Origin: Symsagittifera roscoffensis
Taxonomy: Eukaryota > Xenacoelomorpha > Acoela > Convolutidae
Length of the DNA: 64,000 bases
Reading direction: 5' to 3'
Assembly: GCF_963678635.1 (NCBI RefSeq)
Contig: NC_087069.1
Coordinates: forward strand, 49,307,892-49,371,891
Under the pieces are notes generated by a model. The model worked only from the letters and a program-made list of their open reading frames with translations, ran no database searches and was not told the origin of the DNA. Below are positions 1 to 10,415 of this stretch, in pieces. The stretch's first letter is position 1, and the number at the start of each line of letters is the position of its first letter. The position numbers and the translations under genes were made by a program.

Positions 1-16
1 AAAAGGAATTTGGTTT

Positions 17-340
17 CTGAGCGCGAATCAATTTGATCTATATACTTATTTTTCTGAAAAACATTAGTGAAATTTTCACTTGCTGAATAATAGTTATACC
101 TTTCAAAGTGTTTTTTCGACGATGTTACAATGTTGTATTGTAGAGTTCCCAAATTGCAAGAAAAAATTTTTTTTTTTATTTCTCGAATCAACTTGATAGA
201 TATTCTTACTTTTCTGAGAAATATTACTGATTTATTCACTGACTGAATAATAGTTATCCTTTTCGAGTTATAATTCTGACGATGTTAAAATGTTGTATCG
301 TAGAATTCCCAATTGCGAGAAAAAAGAAAAAAAATTTCTG
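17..340. repeat. Tandem repeat of ~160-bp unit, target of the BEL insertion
   Basis: Two consecutive units share the order GAATCAA-TTGAT, CTGAATAATAGTTAT, GACGATGTTA, TGTTGTAT, GAGTTCCC or GAATTCCC, then an A/T run and TTTCTGAGC. A third, truncated unit resumes at 10301-10415, directly after the right BEL LTR. The BEL element therefore inserted between units of this satellite-like repeat. No coding potential seen. Confidence 0.75.
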
Positions 341-344
341 AGCT

Positions 345-788
345 TGTGCGCTCAATTTCCGTAAATCAACAAATATGAAGGTTCCAGAAGTTTAAATTAA
401 TGAGAGCATTTATCTGCAAAATCTCATCATATTTTCGGTCGAGCATAAACATCGTGTAACTTCAATCATCCGCTTGTTTTGGTACAAATCGGCGCAAGCT
501 AGCCACAAGAATCGGTCGGTTATGTCCTTGAGACAAATTGCTCTTCTTGGCGGTCAGCCTCAGTCAAGGCTGAACCGAATAAGAAACAAAAAACAGTTAA
601 GATAGGATATAACCCCTTTTTTTAGTATATTAATACATAGTCAGGTGGGTGACTCGAACCTACGTCAACTATCATGTCACATATATAATCGGCGTTATGT
701 TACTTTGTCTTAGTCCGCTTGGCCAACTGTGCTTATGGTTGTTACCTTTTGGTCCAATCATTTTCTCGCTAATATTTGCGTTGCAACA
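345..788 (-). repeat. BEL 3' LTR (left copy)
   Basis: 444 bp, matching 9860-10300 along its whole length; it ends GCGTTGCAACA on the plus strand. It contains the tRNA-like module annotated separately. The plus-strand flank is GAGCT. Confidence 0.9.
640..731 (-). other. tRNA-like (type II, Leu/Ser-like) module inside the LTR
   Basis: On the minus strand the LTR holds a box-A-like string TTGGCCAAGCGGACTAAGAC and, about 60 nt later, a box-B-like string TAGGTTCGAGTCACC. The spacing fits a class II tRNA with a long variable arm (about 92 nt). A partial acceptor pairing is visible between CACAGTT at the 5' end and ACCTGAC at the 3' end. Both internal pol III promoter boxes are also present in the other LTR copy. 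The anticodon arm does not fold well by eye, so this is a relic or a promoter module rather than a functional tRNA gene. Confidence 0.55.
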
Positions 789-879
789 TCCTCCCCCCTG
801 AAGAAGGAAGAACCGGAGCGAGCTTAACGATCGGCCGAGTGACTTCACAGGTTGCGGTCTTAACAAGGGCGGATCGAGC

Positions 880-1981
880 TTAACCGTCCTGTCCGTAGTT
901 TAGCTTGACGGTTCGGGCAAGAGGGTAGTACCCACGCGGACTATCGGGCTTAATCACCCGGACAAGATCGCCTGTTTTAAGAGTGAAATCAGAATGAGTG
1001 TGCCACTTGAAATGATTATTCAGCGAGGGAACATAATCGCGAAGCAAACGAGACCAAATCGCGTTAGCATATGACTGCGCTCGCACGTACCTTTTCTTGT
1101 GGTCGAAGTGCTCCTCAGGTAAAAGCGAAGGAAAGCTTGTGGTATGTTGTCCAAGCAAAAAATGGTTTGGGGTTAACGCTTCTAAGTCACGTGAATCAGT
1201 ACTAACGGGAGTGATTGGCCTCGAATTCAAAGCCTGCTCAACTAAGCAGAGTGTTGTTCCTAACACCTCTTCGGTGACTCGCCTACTGCCTAGGATATCG
1301 TACAGTACGCGCTTTGGACGAGGCGCTCTCAGGAACCGCCATAATTGGGTGCGCCTGACGGGTTAAATTTCCAAGTAACATCTTTGTGTGCAGAAATGGT
1401 CGGAGCCATGCCATTCCAGCTCTTGATGCAGGCAAGTAGTTCCTTTTCCGCACCAACGAAAATCGTGCCGTTATCCGACCAGATCGTGCTTGGTGTACAA
1501 CGACGCGCAATGAACCGTTCAATGCCCATGATACAAAAACTAGTGTCCAGAAATGATACAATCTCAAGGTGTACAGCCCTGGTGGTGGGGCAAGTGAAAA
1601 GAAATCCCCATTTTTTTTCAGTGCTTCTGCGAACCGGAACGTAAATCGGTCCAAAGTAATCCACACCCGTATGATTAAAGGGTGGTTGCTTATATCGGAC
1701 ACTATTGGCTGGATGGTACTTGCATTGTGTTTACGGCATGTCACACATTGATATTCGATAGACCGAAGTAGTCGACGTAACCCAAGTATTGCATATTCCA
1801 TATTTAAAACGGAGCGCATGAAATCTAAACCTTGAAGAAAATTATTGTGGTGGAGGCTGCGGGCCAACAAACGAAATAGAGTATGTCGGGCGTCGAGTAA
1901 TATTGGGTACTCAATATCGAACTCGGTTTTCACCAAGCGCACGATCTGTCCGGTTGAACGAATGATACCAGCGGGACCCAT
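880..1981 (-). pseudogene. BEL integrase and C-terminal domain (broken)
   Basis: The minus strand encodes, across frame changes, an integrase zinc-binding region (HH...C..C pattern around QCVTCRK near 1750). A catalytic core follows at 1329-1664, starting MDYFGPIY and containing SDNGT. A C-terminal segment at 880-1266 has NSRPITP and LTPNHFLLG, motifs typical of the DUF5641-like domain that follows integrase in BEL/Pao elements. The pieces lie in at least three frames, so no single protein is made. The order (zinc finger, DDE core, C-terminal domain, LTR) matches the family. The integrase would join the cDNA into host DNA in an intact element. Confidence 0.85.
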
Positions 1982-2284
1982 AAATGGCGAAAACGTGGCA
2001 ATTTTACTACTTTTCTTAATAGGTTTGCCAGCGGTGAGTGTTTTTTTTCTGTAATATCAAGTTCAGTGGGGTCGGTGATTCGTAAGTCTTTATCACGAAA
2101 ATGCGTATGTGAAGGCAGCATCCTCAACATAAAAGCGACTACTCGTTCATATCTCGTAAAGGAACTGAACCTTTCCCTATTGAACCCTTGTTCGGGATAT
2201 TTGATGGATGTGACATCGGTGACGAAGGAAGATTATGTCTCCAAGCAATTATCAACATCACAAGAAGGACCCTTCAAACGAAAT

Positions 2285-2921
2285 TTATTGTTCGTTGGGT
2301 ATAAACGACCAATCAAAATTCCTGAGAATGCTCGGACCAATAACCCAGCTGCTATCCTTGAGGGCTTCTGAAGAAATCCCCCGCGTGCCGGTATCAGCTG
2401 GATTATCGCTGCTCAGAACATGGTGCCACTCATCAAAAGTGGTCGATTCGAGGATTTCCCCGCCACGGTTAGCGAAGAATACAGGTAATTTTTCAGTGGA
2501 GTTTAGCCACTGCAAAACTGTAGTACTATCTGTCCACATGTAGACATGGTTAATGCAGACAGTGAGGGCGGTCAGTATATCATCTTTCAGTCGTGTGGCG
2601 AGCAGAGCAGCTTGATGCTCTAGCCTCGGTATAGATAGCGCTTTCGTGGGCGCAACGCGAGCTTTACCAAAGATGAAGGATAATTGAGATTTGTGAGAAC
2701 TCGAGAGTCGCGCACGCAAAAATCCAACCGCACAGAAAACGTCCTGCGAGCTATCACCGAACATGTGGAGCTCAATTTGTCCACAGGCTCTGTGAAATAA
2801 CAACGGTTAATAGTCAATTGCCCTAAAAGAGGGAGACCGGAGTGCCACTCGAGAAACTTATCTCTTATGTCTTCCGGCAATTCGTCGTCCCGACTTCCGG
2901 CAATTCGTCGTCCCAACTTTG
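2285..2921 (-). pseudogene. Duplicated BEL RNase H segment (downstream copy)
   Basis: This stretch encodes IELHMFGDSSQDVFCAVGF and MWTDSTTVLQWL, RNase H signature strings of Pao-type pol. It is a second copy of the segment at 2937-3433, offset by about 532 bp and about 90-95% alike. The duplication is internal to the element and places two RNase H domains in tandem. This copy continues past the duplicated part (to 2285) into the sequence that precedes integrase, so the upstream copy is the one cut short. Frames are disrupted. Confidence 0.8.
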
Positions 2922-3590
2922 ATGAGTGGCACCATTATCGCCGCTCAGAACATGGTGCCACTCATCAATAGTGGTCGATTCGAGGAATTCGCCAACACGA
3001 TTAGCGACGAATACAGGTAATTTTTCAGTGGAGTTTAGCCACTGCAAAACTGTTGTACTATCTGTCCACATGTAGACATGGTTAATGCAGACAGTGAGGG
3101 CGGTCAGTATATCATCTTTCAGTCGTGTGGCGAGCAGAGCAGCTTGAAGCTCTAATTTCGGTATAGATAGCCCTTTCATGGGCGAAACACGAGCTTTACC
3201 AAAGATGAAGGATATTTGAGTTTTGTGCGAGCTCGAGAGTCCCGCACGCAAAAGTCCAACCGCACAGAAAACGTCCTGCGAGCTATCACCGAATATGTGG
3301 AGCTCAATTTGATCTACAGGCTCTGTGAAGTAACCGCGGGGAATAGTCAATTGCCCTAAGAGAGGGAGACCGGAGTGCCACTCGAGAAATTTATCTTTTA
3401 TCTCTTCCGGCAATTCATCTTCCCAACTTTGGTCACTGATTTTCCAAATATATTTAAGCACAAGACGGGCCCTAACTGTGTCTGGAGCTACCAACCCAAC
3501 AGGGTCAAACACAGAAGAGACGAAACTCAAGACGGTTCGTTGAGTTATTGCTTTATCGAGAGGACGATCCACGCCTCTGCTAACAACCAC
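2865..3590 (-). pseudogene. BEL RT thumb / RNase H region (upstream copy)
   Basis: A 241-residue open frame on the minus strand. It starts in the RT connection region (FVSSVFDPVGLVAPDTVRAR, a typical Pao motif) and runs into RNase H (IELHIFGDSSQDVFCAVG, LSIPKLELQAALLATR, MWTDSTTVLQWLNS). It then reads into the second copy of the RNase H segment. In a live element this enzyme removes RNA from the RNA:DNA hybrid during reverse transcription. Confidence 0.85.
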
Positions 3591-3599
3591 TTAAGACCT

Positions 3600-4509
3600 A
3601 AGACGTGTGATGATTGTTCGGCACCGTTACATGTTTCCTTGATGGGTGAAGACGAGGTTTCTCAATCCTCGGGGTTCCTTGCTGAAGTGATTTCATCAGC
3701 ATTACTGACAAATTTAGTCAATTTAAATCCTGCCAACTTTAGTAACGAAACCAAATCGCGGCTAATTTTAATTGCATGGGTAAAGTTCTCGAACGAATCC
3801 AAGTAATCGTCCATGTATATTTTTTCATTTACGACTGAGGCGGCCTCAGGGTGTGTGGACATATTATCAGTTGCTGTTTTCCGGAATCCCGTGCGCCGAA
3901 TATATGGCGAGTTTACTGATGAACTACCACATCGAAAGTGGTATCCTCCTGCCACAAAAAACGGAGTGAAATTTGATCGTGGGAGAGGACTCCTACCTGA
4001 AGGAACATACCCTCTACATCCACGGAGACGGCGTACTTGTGTTGACGGAACCGCAAAAGTACACAAATTAAATTTTGGAGTAGGTCCGGACCTACCAATA
4101 AAGACTAATTTAAGGATATGCCGTGAAACTTAGAAGCCCCATTAACGACTCGACGCACCTCACGCGGCTTATTCGGTTTTATGACGGGATGGTGTGGAAG
4201 AATACCACTCGCGATAGGTACGCTTAAGCGGATCATGCGTTTCGAGGTTAACGACATAGTCTTTCCTAATGTCCTCTCTAATTGTTTTTGCGTATCTTTC
4301 GCGCTGTTCATGGTCTTCACTTTATCTTCTTTCCATTGTTTTAAATTGGGCGAGTGACGAGTAAAGTTTGTTTGGTAGACTGACATTATTATCAATCCAA
4401 AGCATAGGCACAGTGTATCTTTCGCCATTGTGAACGGTTTCAGAGTTAAGGATGGATAAAGCATGTTTATCCGCGGCGGAACGGGCATCGACTTGTTTGA
4501 AAGCACCAT
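3600..4509 (-). pseudogene. BEL reverse transcriptase (broken into several frames)
   Basis: Fragments of a Pao-type RT are recognisable on the minus strand. LPHHPVIKPNKPREVRRVV (near 4150-4200) is the palm entry. LQVGVLSHDQISLRFLW lies near 3960-4030. The catalytic box IYMDDYLDSF is near 3800, followed by VSLLKLAGFKLTKFVSN. At least two frameshifts separate these blocks. The YMDD core with a following DYLDS is the usual Pao form. Confidence 0.88.
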
Positions 4510-4900
4510 AATATTCCAACTCGTACCAGGAATTTATCTGGTCGGTCAGAGAAGATTCTTCAATAACACACTTGAAACACGAAGAAGTAGAATTAACGGA
4601 CGGCGGCAACGGTTCACTTATGACCCAGTTTATAGGCGAACGGAACACGGTGAGTTTTTATCATCTCCCAAGATGAACTCAATATTGTCTTTAACAAATG
4701 CACACAGAGAATATACGGAATCACTATTATTCGACTCGGAGAAAACTGTAAACTTGACCCTCTGAGTCTCAATGACGGTGGATGAATTGAAACCACAAAT
4801 TGAAAATTTAACGGGCTCCTCTACTAAGCCGAGACGGTTAACGAGTGACTAAGGCACCCAGGAGTGAGTCGATGCACTATCACAAAGAACCAACGTCAGG
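4322..4900 (-). pseudogene. BEL protease-to-RT linker region
   Basis: Minus-strand frames here include PINWVISEPLPP, FKCVIEESSLTDQ and WYELEYYGA. The last resembles the FWELE-type motif that leads into RT in BEL/Pao pol. The retroviral-type protease expected just upstream (around 4.6-4.9 kb) is too decayed to show a clear DTG or DSG triad. Stops interrupt the region. Confidence 0.6.
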
Positions 4901-4907
4901 AGACTGG

Positions 4908-5267
4908 TTACATCCGAGGATACACCAAGTGTTGCAATTGACAACAACCCAACAACCCTTTAGACAATTCAATGTCATGTACATCACTAACAACGGCATA
5001 GGTGGAACTGTTTGTATTCTCCTTGGATTTGCTTGCTCCAGCCTTTTTTGAGACCTTCAAATTTTCCTTCCGAGGAAATATTTTCTCGGCTCCATGGAGC
5101 AAGACATTATTTGTGCTATCGCACTCTGGCTTTGGGCATTTTTTAGCTCTAGAACATTGCCGGAAACTATGATTGCCATTGAGACAAGCGAAGGAAAGTT
5201 TTTGTTCAGCTACGTATTTTACTCGCTGAGTAGCATTCATTTCCTTGAAAACAGCACATTTCCACAA
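4908..5267 (-). pseudogene. BEL gag zinc-knuckle segment
   Basis: A 119-residue minus-strand frame contains RVKYVAEQKLSFACLNGNH followed by CSRAKKCPKPEC and later VLLHGAEK. This is the cysteine/histidine-rich nucleocapsid segment of Pao-type Gag. Compared with the usual Pao form (C..CL..GH....C), one Cys is replaced (SFACLNGNH), consistent with decay. It would bind the RNA genome. It joins the following DUF1758-type protease region in intact elements. Confidence 0.75.
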
Positions 5268-5337
5268 TGCATGACTACCCTAACACCAAACGCACGGCGG
5301 AAAGTTAGACTTATCCTAAGCCTTACTAGTTACCTGA

Positions 5338-5760
5338 CTATTGGCAACAAAAAACTTTGGTTGTTTTTGGTTGAACTGGTTCCTCGTTTCTTGCCTTAGA
5401 ATTGAGTACACGTAATCTTTCATGCCCATCGGCCTTTTCATTCAACAAGTTATTAAAGCCTAAGAGTGTTGGACGCTGCCAATTATGCCTAACAGTATGC
5501 ATTGACCAAGCTTCCTTGAGATTAGGCGGAAGTTTACTAACAGCTTGTTTTAACAGGTTAACACTCTTTAGATCATCGTTGAATGACAATGGTTTGAAAA
5601 CTGCTACGAGGCCAGATATGGCAGAGGAGAAACTAATGATATTGTCGGAATTGTGCATCTTAAGTGGAGGAAAATTATTCAGCTTATCAAGATGCGCACC
5701 AACAAAAGCGTGTGGTTGCCCAAACTTCTGTTGCAAGGTGGCCAGTGCATCCTTGTACAT
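5338..5760 (-). pseudogene. BEL gag capsid-like segment (DUF1759-like)
   Basis: A 140-residue frame starting MYKDALATLQQKFGQPH, then LDKLNNFPPLKMHNSDNI and LKQAVSKLPPNLKEAW. These are characteristic of the Pao gag domain catalogued as DUF1759. The N-terminal part of the domain continues upstream (5770-6060) in another frame with stops. Confidence 0.82.
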
Positions 5761-6078
5761 AACTCCACTATAACTATATTCTGCAATTGCGGTTTTCGCT
5801 TTGCCTGTGACAAGTGTTTTTAATTATTTCAGTTTCGTATCATTGTTGAGAACAGCGGAATCAACTGTAGACTTAAACTGACCAATTTTTTCATGCCAGT
5901 TTAATGGGTTGCCGTCAAACCGGTCTAACTTCCATTCAGGAAGATGATCTTTGCGGCTACTCATCAAAAATTCCGCCAATTCACGAGGGGAGAGAGGTCG
6001 ATCCGATGAACAATCTTGGTTCGGATAAGCGGAAGACGGTGCGTAGTATTCGTTGACTGGCTGATAACCAGTATTACT

Positions 6079-6981
6079 TTAATTGGAAAGCCGCGGAACA
6101 TGTTGGGGATGAACTAGCGGAGAATTAAAATACACAGTCTCACCTCTAGTATACGGGACGGCGGTGTTACACTGTGGGACAACAATTGTCACATTAGAAA
6201 AAATGCCTCCAGCATTACAACACTGAACAGGCGTGACTATTGGAGTTGTAGCTGCCAATCGCCATAAGTTTGTATCACTTGTGTAATAATAGTTGATGTT
6301 GGGTGACATAGTATGCGGTACAAAGGGAAAATTATGTTGCGTCTGAATTGGCGCTGCATGGCAATTAGGTGCCGAAAAGAAAATCGGCGGTGGGTTTACT
6401 CCAGAAGATAAGAAGTCACTACCAGCAAATACAAGTGACAAAGAAACAAAACCAGAACCGGGTTGTGCCGGTATCATTGGGACAGGTAATGATTCCGGTT
6501 GCCCGATGGCATTAGTTATGTTTGAACTCCTGGTCTGTAAAGGAACAGCAGTCGGTGATGGTAACACGTGTGCACTAGAATGCATATTGTTAACTGGGAA
6601 TGAAACAGATGGAACAGAAGCTTGCAATTCTAAAAGGCTTGCATTGCCAAATTGAGGCAGAGCCGGATGTCCATGACTATGGATTCCAGGGTCACTCAAG
6701 GCAGTGTGCTCATGTTTATGACTATAACTAGTGTCTGTTGCATGAGCGAGGTGTGTGGATGTCGTCGGTTCTGACGAAATTGGTACATGAGTTAAGGCCA
6801 GCAAACCTGGCTCACTAGCAACGTCAGGAGGTGCTTGTGAACTAACAGAGTCTACCCAATCATGAGTCCAATCGATTGCTACTTTTGAAATAGTTTGACT
6901 TACTCCTGTCGAGTTACTTTCCACTACCTTCTCGCTAACCTCGGATGAACTGTCCTCAAGTTCAAACGCTTTCATTTCCAT
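6079..6981 (-). pseudogene. BEL gag middle region, Ser/Pro/His-rich
   Basis: A 300-residue open frame rich in S, P, T and H with no recognised fold. It lies between the coiled-coil N-terminal gag segment and the DUF1759-like capsid segment, so it is most likely a spacer region of the same polyprotein. It has stayed open in an otherwise broken element, perhaps by chance. No catalytic motif seen. Confidence 0.6.
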
Positions 6982-7127
6982 TTCAATTGGTTGCTATTCA
7001 TGACTTTCAGCCAATTGCTCTAGTTCCAGCTGACTTTGTTCGAACTTAAGATGGTTCTCTTGTTCATTAGGTCTTATAGATACTCGATACTGCCTTTCCA
7101 GCTCCTCGTGGCGTCGTGTTACTGAAG

Positions 7128-7707
7128 CTAACTCATGCCGTTTCTCTTTTCATGACATAGTGCGAACAGTCGAAGTATGAAGAGTAGAAGCAGATTTATC
7201 AGACTTATGTGAGTCAAGGTTTCTACTATCCTTAGACTTATAAGAGACCTTAGACCTGTTTTCAGATACTGGTGCTTCTGAATCTCTTGTTTTGTGCGAG
7301 CGTGAAGATGTCTCAGACCTAGTTCGTTATAACGATCCCTTGCTTCCTGTAATGATGGGTGCTGGGAATGACGAAGGTTCAAGGCTCATCTTGTAACTCT
7401 GAGCTTCACGCATTACTTTATCGTTTATTTCGGTTACTTTCTTAAGCCAAAGATATTGCTGAGTAATAAGTTTTTCAGGGTTTTCCGTTGTTCCCGCTAA
7501 CCTAATTAATTGCTCATTTACGTCAACAGATTTTTCCAACGCAATTTTAAATTTGTAAACAGCATTGTCAATTTTTGTGGTGCGACTTTTAAACTCAATG
7601 TACTCAAGTAATAATGAGTGACCTTTAAGCAGCTCATTTTCTACATTTAGACGGATTTGAAAAAACTTGCGTAGGTTACTTTGGAATTTTTCGTCCAAGT
7701 TTTTCAC
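7128..7707 (-). pseudogene. BEL gag N-terminal coiled-coil region
   Basis: The minus strand encodes a 126-residue helical segment (MKNLDEKFQSNLRKFF..., heptad-like L/I/V spacing), then an S/K/R-rich stretch that changes frame near 7330-7380. N-terminal coiled coils precede the capsid domain in many Pao gag proteins. The ATG near 7705 is a candidate gag start; a 65-residue basic ORF lies just upstream. Confidence 0.6.
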
Positions 7708-7798
7708 AAACTGACAATGTTTTACGGATGCTCACCAAATAGAAAACAATTAATAAAATGATACTGTTTTGGTACGTAATTAAATTTGCATTAATATA

Positions 7799-7996
7799 TC
7801 AATAATAGTTTACAAGATGGGGAAACTGACGTCTCAAAGCTTCTGCCTGAAGCCTATTATTTCGAGCTTTAAGTGTTGGGCGGTTCCGCTTCTTACGCGT
7901 CTTAAGGATATTAAGATTAGCGATATAACGTCTTAGAAGGAGGGGATTCTTTAACTCAAGGGAAGCAGGCTGGTGAAGCTCTTTTGTTCTTCTCAT
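7799..7996 (-). CDS. Small basic ORF upstream of BEL gag (uncertain)
   Basis: A 65-codon minus-strand ORF starting MRRTKELHQPASLELKNP and rich in R, K and L. It sits between the BEL leader and the gag coiled coil. It could be a displaced gag N-terminus, a leader peptide or chance. I do not recognise it. Confidence 0.25.
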   Translation of the reverse strand: MRRTKELHQPASLELKNPLLLRRYIANLNILKTRKKRNRPTLKARNNRLQAEALRRQFPHLVNYY

Positions 7997-9384
7997 TTAC
8001 TGCCTGGTCCTAAGCGTTACGCTTAGAGATAAAGTCTTTGACGAAGTTCAGAACGAGAATACCTGTTGAACCTAAACTTTTTTCTATATCCTCGGTTCCG
8101 TTCCGTCTAGAGTATACGATAGCACAAATGTTTGTCCGATATCCTAATAACAAAATGACAAGTTTCTCACTTTTCAGCTTGCGTTTTTTGTTGCTGCGCT
8201 GCCACCTTATTGAGTTAATATTGGCGTCGTGCCAAATTACAAGGTCATTTGTTGAGACAAGTAGTGATGAAGGAAGTACTGTATTGTTTTCTGAGAGTAC
8301 CTAGCGTTAAAGTTCAAACTTAAACCTGGCTTTGTAAAGCAAGTATTTTTGACGCGCTTCTGGGACGGAGCGGGAAGTTTTCGGAGCGCGTGAACCGAGG
8401 AACTAGCTCCTAGAATGAATACATACACTTAGGGGACCTATGCGACGGCTACGTTACGCTTAAGTACCAATGGGGATGGAAAATTAAGTAGCTCGGTTGA
8501 ACTCCAACAACACACACGGAGTAAACCTGAGGATGAAAGAATTCAAATTAACTCACTTAATATCACCGTACCTGACCACTCAACATTACTGTCACGCAAC
8601 GAAGTCAAAAATCGGACGGGAGAAACATCTTTGATTTACTTGGAGCGAAGTGGCTTTCAGTTTCACCAAAGGTGGGTGGGGGATCAGGCAAATTGGTTAA
8701 GTTCCAACAACACACGCAGAAGAAACCTGAGAATGAAAAAGCTCAACTTAATTTTCCTAATATTTCACTACCAGACCACTTAACATAAGGTTGGTGTCAT
8801 CTTACAGCACAGTTTCGCAGATTTCTGGGGACGTTTTGGGGATTTTTTGCAATTTTTTTTTACTTTTTTCATAAAACTTTTCTGAAAATTCTGGTCAGCA
8901 GATTCGAGTCATAAACCAAACCAAAAAACTAGTCCAGTACCTCTTGTCTATGTTCTGATTTCACAGATTAATACTCTGTTGACAAATATCCAAAAAATGT
9001 TGGTATCGAGAAAAAATTGTCAATCAGTTTGTTTATGTACCGACTGTTAAATATTTCAGTTCAATGGAACTGTCCAAAATTTTTTGGACATTGAGAAAAA
9101 GTACCGGGTGCTAGCTTACGGGAAAGGTTTTAACATGTATGACATCGTATCAAATTTTATAGCACAAGTGGAAAGTTTTAAAAGTTTTGGAACCTTCTTA
9201 CAGTTTTTCGGGAGATTGGAGGCACCGGTTTGCTGGTAGTTGACAAGAAACTCTTGAACCACCTCGTTTGGTTGCAGCGACAGACCGTCTAGTAATCGTA
9301 CACAAATTCATGAAATCAGTTATGGGTTCCGTATCCAATTGCTCTGCTGAGGGAATAGAGTGGGCCACTGACACTGCTTGAGAA

Positions 9385-9545
9385 GCGCTGTGAAAGGCCG
9401 ACTGTCAAAGGTGCAGTAGTGAACCGAGAATACTGCTGGAGAGGGATGTCTGATCGTCCAAGGTGCAGTAGTGGACCGAGAACATTGCTGGAGAGGGGCG
9501 TCCGATCGTCCCAGGTGCAGTAGTGGACCGAGAACACTGCTAGTG
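9385..9545. repeat. ~64-bp minisatellite in the BEL leader
   Basis: Three imperfect units built on GGTGCAGTAGTGGACCGAGAA, C(A/T)CTGCTGGAGAGGG and GATCGTCC. A fragment of the 3' part of the motif continues to about 9600 (CGAGAATGCTGCTG, CGAGAATGCAG). Confidence 0.8.
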
Positions 9546-9840
9546 AACCCTGCCAGAAATTGAATTGCCCGAGAATGCTGCTGCAGCTGAATACTACTGC
9601 GAGGAATGTAAATGCCCGAGAATGCAGTTCCTGTTGTAGTATATAGCCAGGAATCTAATTCTTTGGGAAGGATGATTCAGATAGCAGCCAGAAAACTATA
9701 TTGCAGACGTTAATCAAACCTCTTGTTTGTCCTTTTATTCCCCAGCTGCCAATCTCATAGCAACGAAAAGAGGGTAGGGGGGGCAACGGGCAAATTTTTG
9801 TGGGAGGGGTGCTGTACTGGAGGGACACCAAAAAACTTTC

Positions 9841-9856
9841 CCTTGTGGGGTGCCCA
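9841..9856 (-). other. Candidate BEL primer-binding site
   Basis: Three bases after the 5' LTR in sense, the sequence TGGGCACCCCACAAGG begins with the TGG expected of a tRNA primer-binding site. I cannot assign the primer tRNA. Confidence 0.3.
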
Positions 9857-9859
9857 AAA

Positions 9860-10300
9860 TATGCGCTCAATCTCTGTAAATTAACAATATGAAGGTTCAA
9901 GAAGTTTAAATTAATGAGAGCATTTATCCGCAAAAACTCATCATAATTTCGGTCGAGCAAAACATAGTATAACTTCAATCATCCGCTTGTTTTGGTACAA
10001 ATCGGCGCAAGCTAGCCACAATAACCGGTCGGTAATGTCCTTGAGACAAATTTCTCTTTTTGGCGGCCAGGCTTAATCAGGCTGAACTGAATTAGAAACA
10101 AAAAACAGTTAAATTAGGATATAACCCCCTTCTTTAGTATATTAAAACATTGTCAGTTGGGGGACTCGAACCTACGTCAACTGTCGTGTCACATAAATAA
10201 TCGGCGTTATGTTACTTTGTCTTAGTCCGCTTGCCCAACTGTGCTTGTGGTTGTTACCTTTTGGTCCAATCAAATTCTCGCTAACATTTGCGTTGCAACA
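9860..10300 (-). repeat. BEL 5' LTR (right copy)
   Basis: 441 bp, homologous to 345-788, ending GCGTTGCAACA and followed by GAGCA. In sense orientation this is the 5' LTR. Confidence 0.9.
10152..10244 (-). other. tRNA-like module in the BEL 5' LTR
   Basis: This copy keeps box A (TTGGGCAAGCGGACTAAGAC) and a box B closer to consensus (GTAGGTTCGAGTCCCCC). Five acceptor pairs remain visible (CAGTT with AACTG). Length is 93 nt, right for a class II tRNA. The better conservation of these blocks relative to neighbouring LTR sequence is suggestive but not measured. Confidence 0.55.
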
Positions 10301-10415
10301 GAGCACGAATAAACTTGATGGATGTTCTTATTTTTCTGAAAAACAATAATGAATTATTCAATTGCTGAATAATAGTTATACCTTTCAAAGTATATTTTTG
10401 ACAATGTAATCCTAT

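Larger units (their letters stand above)
7997..9859 (-). other. BEL leader with internal repeats
   Basis: This 1.9-kb stretch between the 5' LTR and gag has no convincing long frame. It contains a direct repeat of about 95 bp (8490-8586 and 8693-8787: TTCCAACAACACAC..., AACCTGAG, GACCAC). It also has a GTGCAGTAGTGGACCGAGAA minisatellite at 9385-9545 with three ~64-bp units. The 9770-9800 part is G-rich. Confidence 0.6.
345..10300 (-). mobile_element. Degenerate BEL/Pao LTR retrotransposon
   Basis: This is a complete but decayed LTR retrotransposon read on the minus strand. Order in sense: 5' LTR (9860-10300), long leader, gag (about 7.7-4.9 kb), then pol with protease/linker, RT, RNase H, integrase and a C-terminal domain (4.9-0.88 kb), then 3' LTR (345-788). 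LTR pairs start TG or TA and end CA on the plus strand. They differ at roughly 40 of ~440 positions, so the copy is old. Flanking bases GAGCT (340-344) and GAGCA (10301-10305) look like a 5-bp target duplication with one change, the size usual for BEL/Pao. Many frameshifts and stops break the coding frames, so it is not autonomous. The Pao-type RT box YMDD and the integrase with C-terminal DUF5641-like domain support the family call. Confidence 0.92.
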
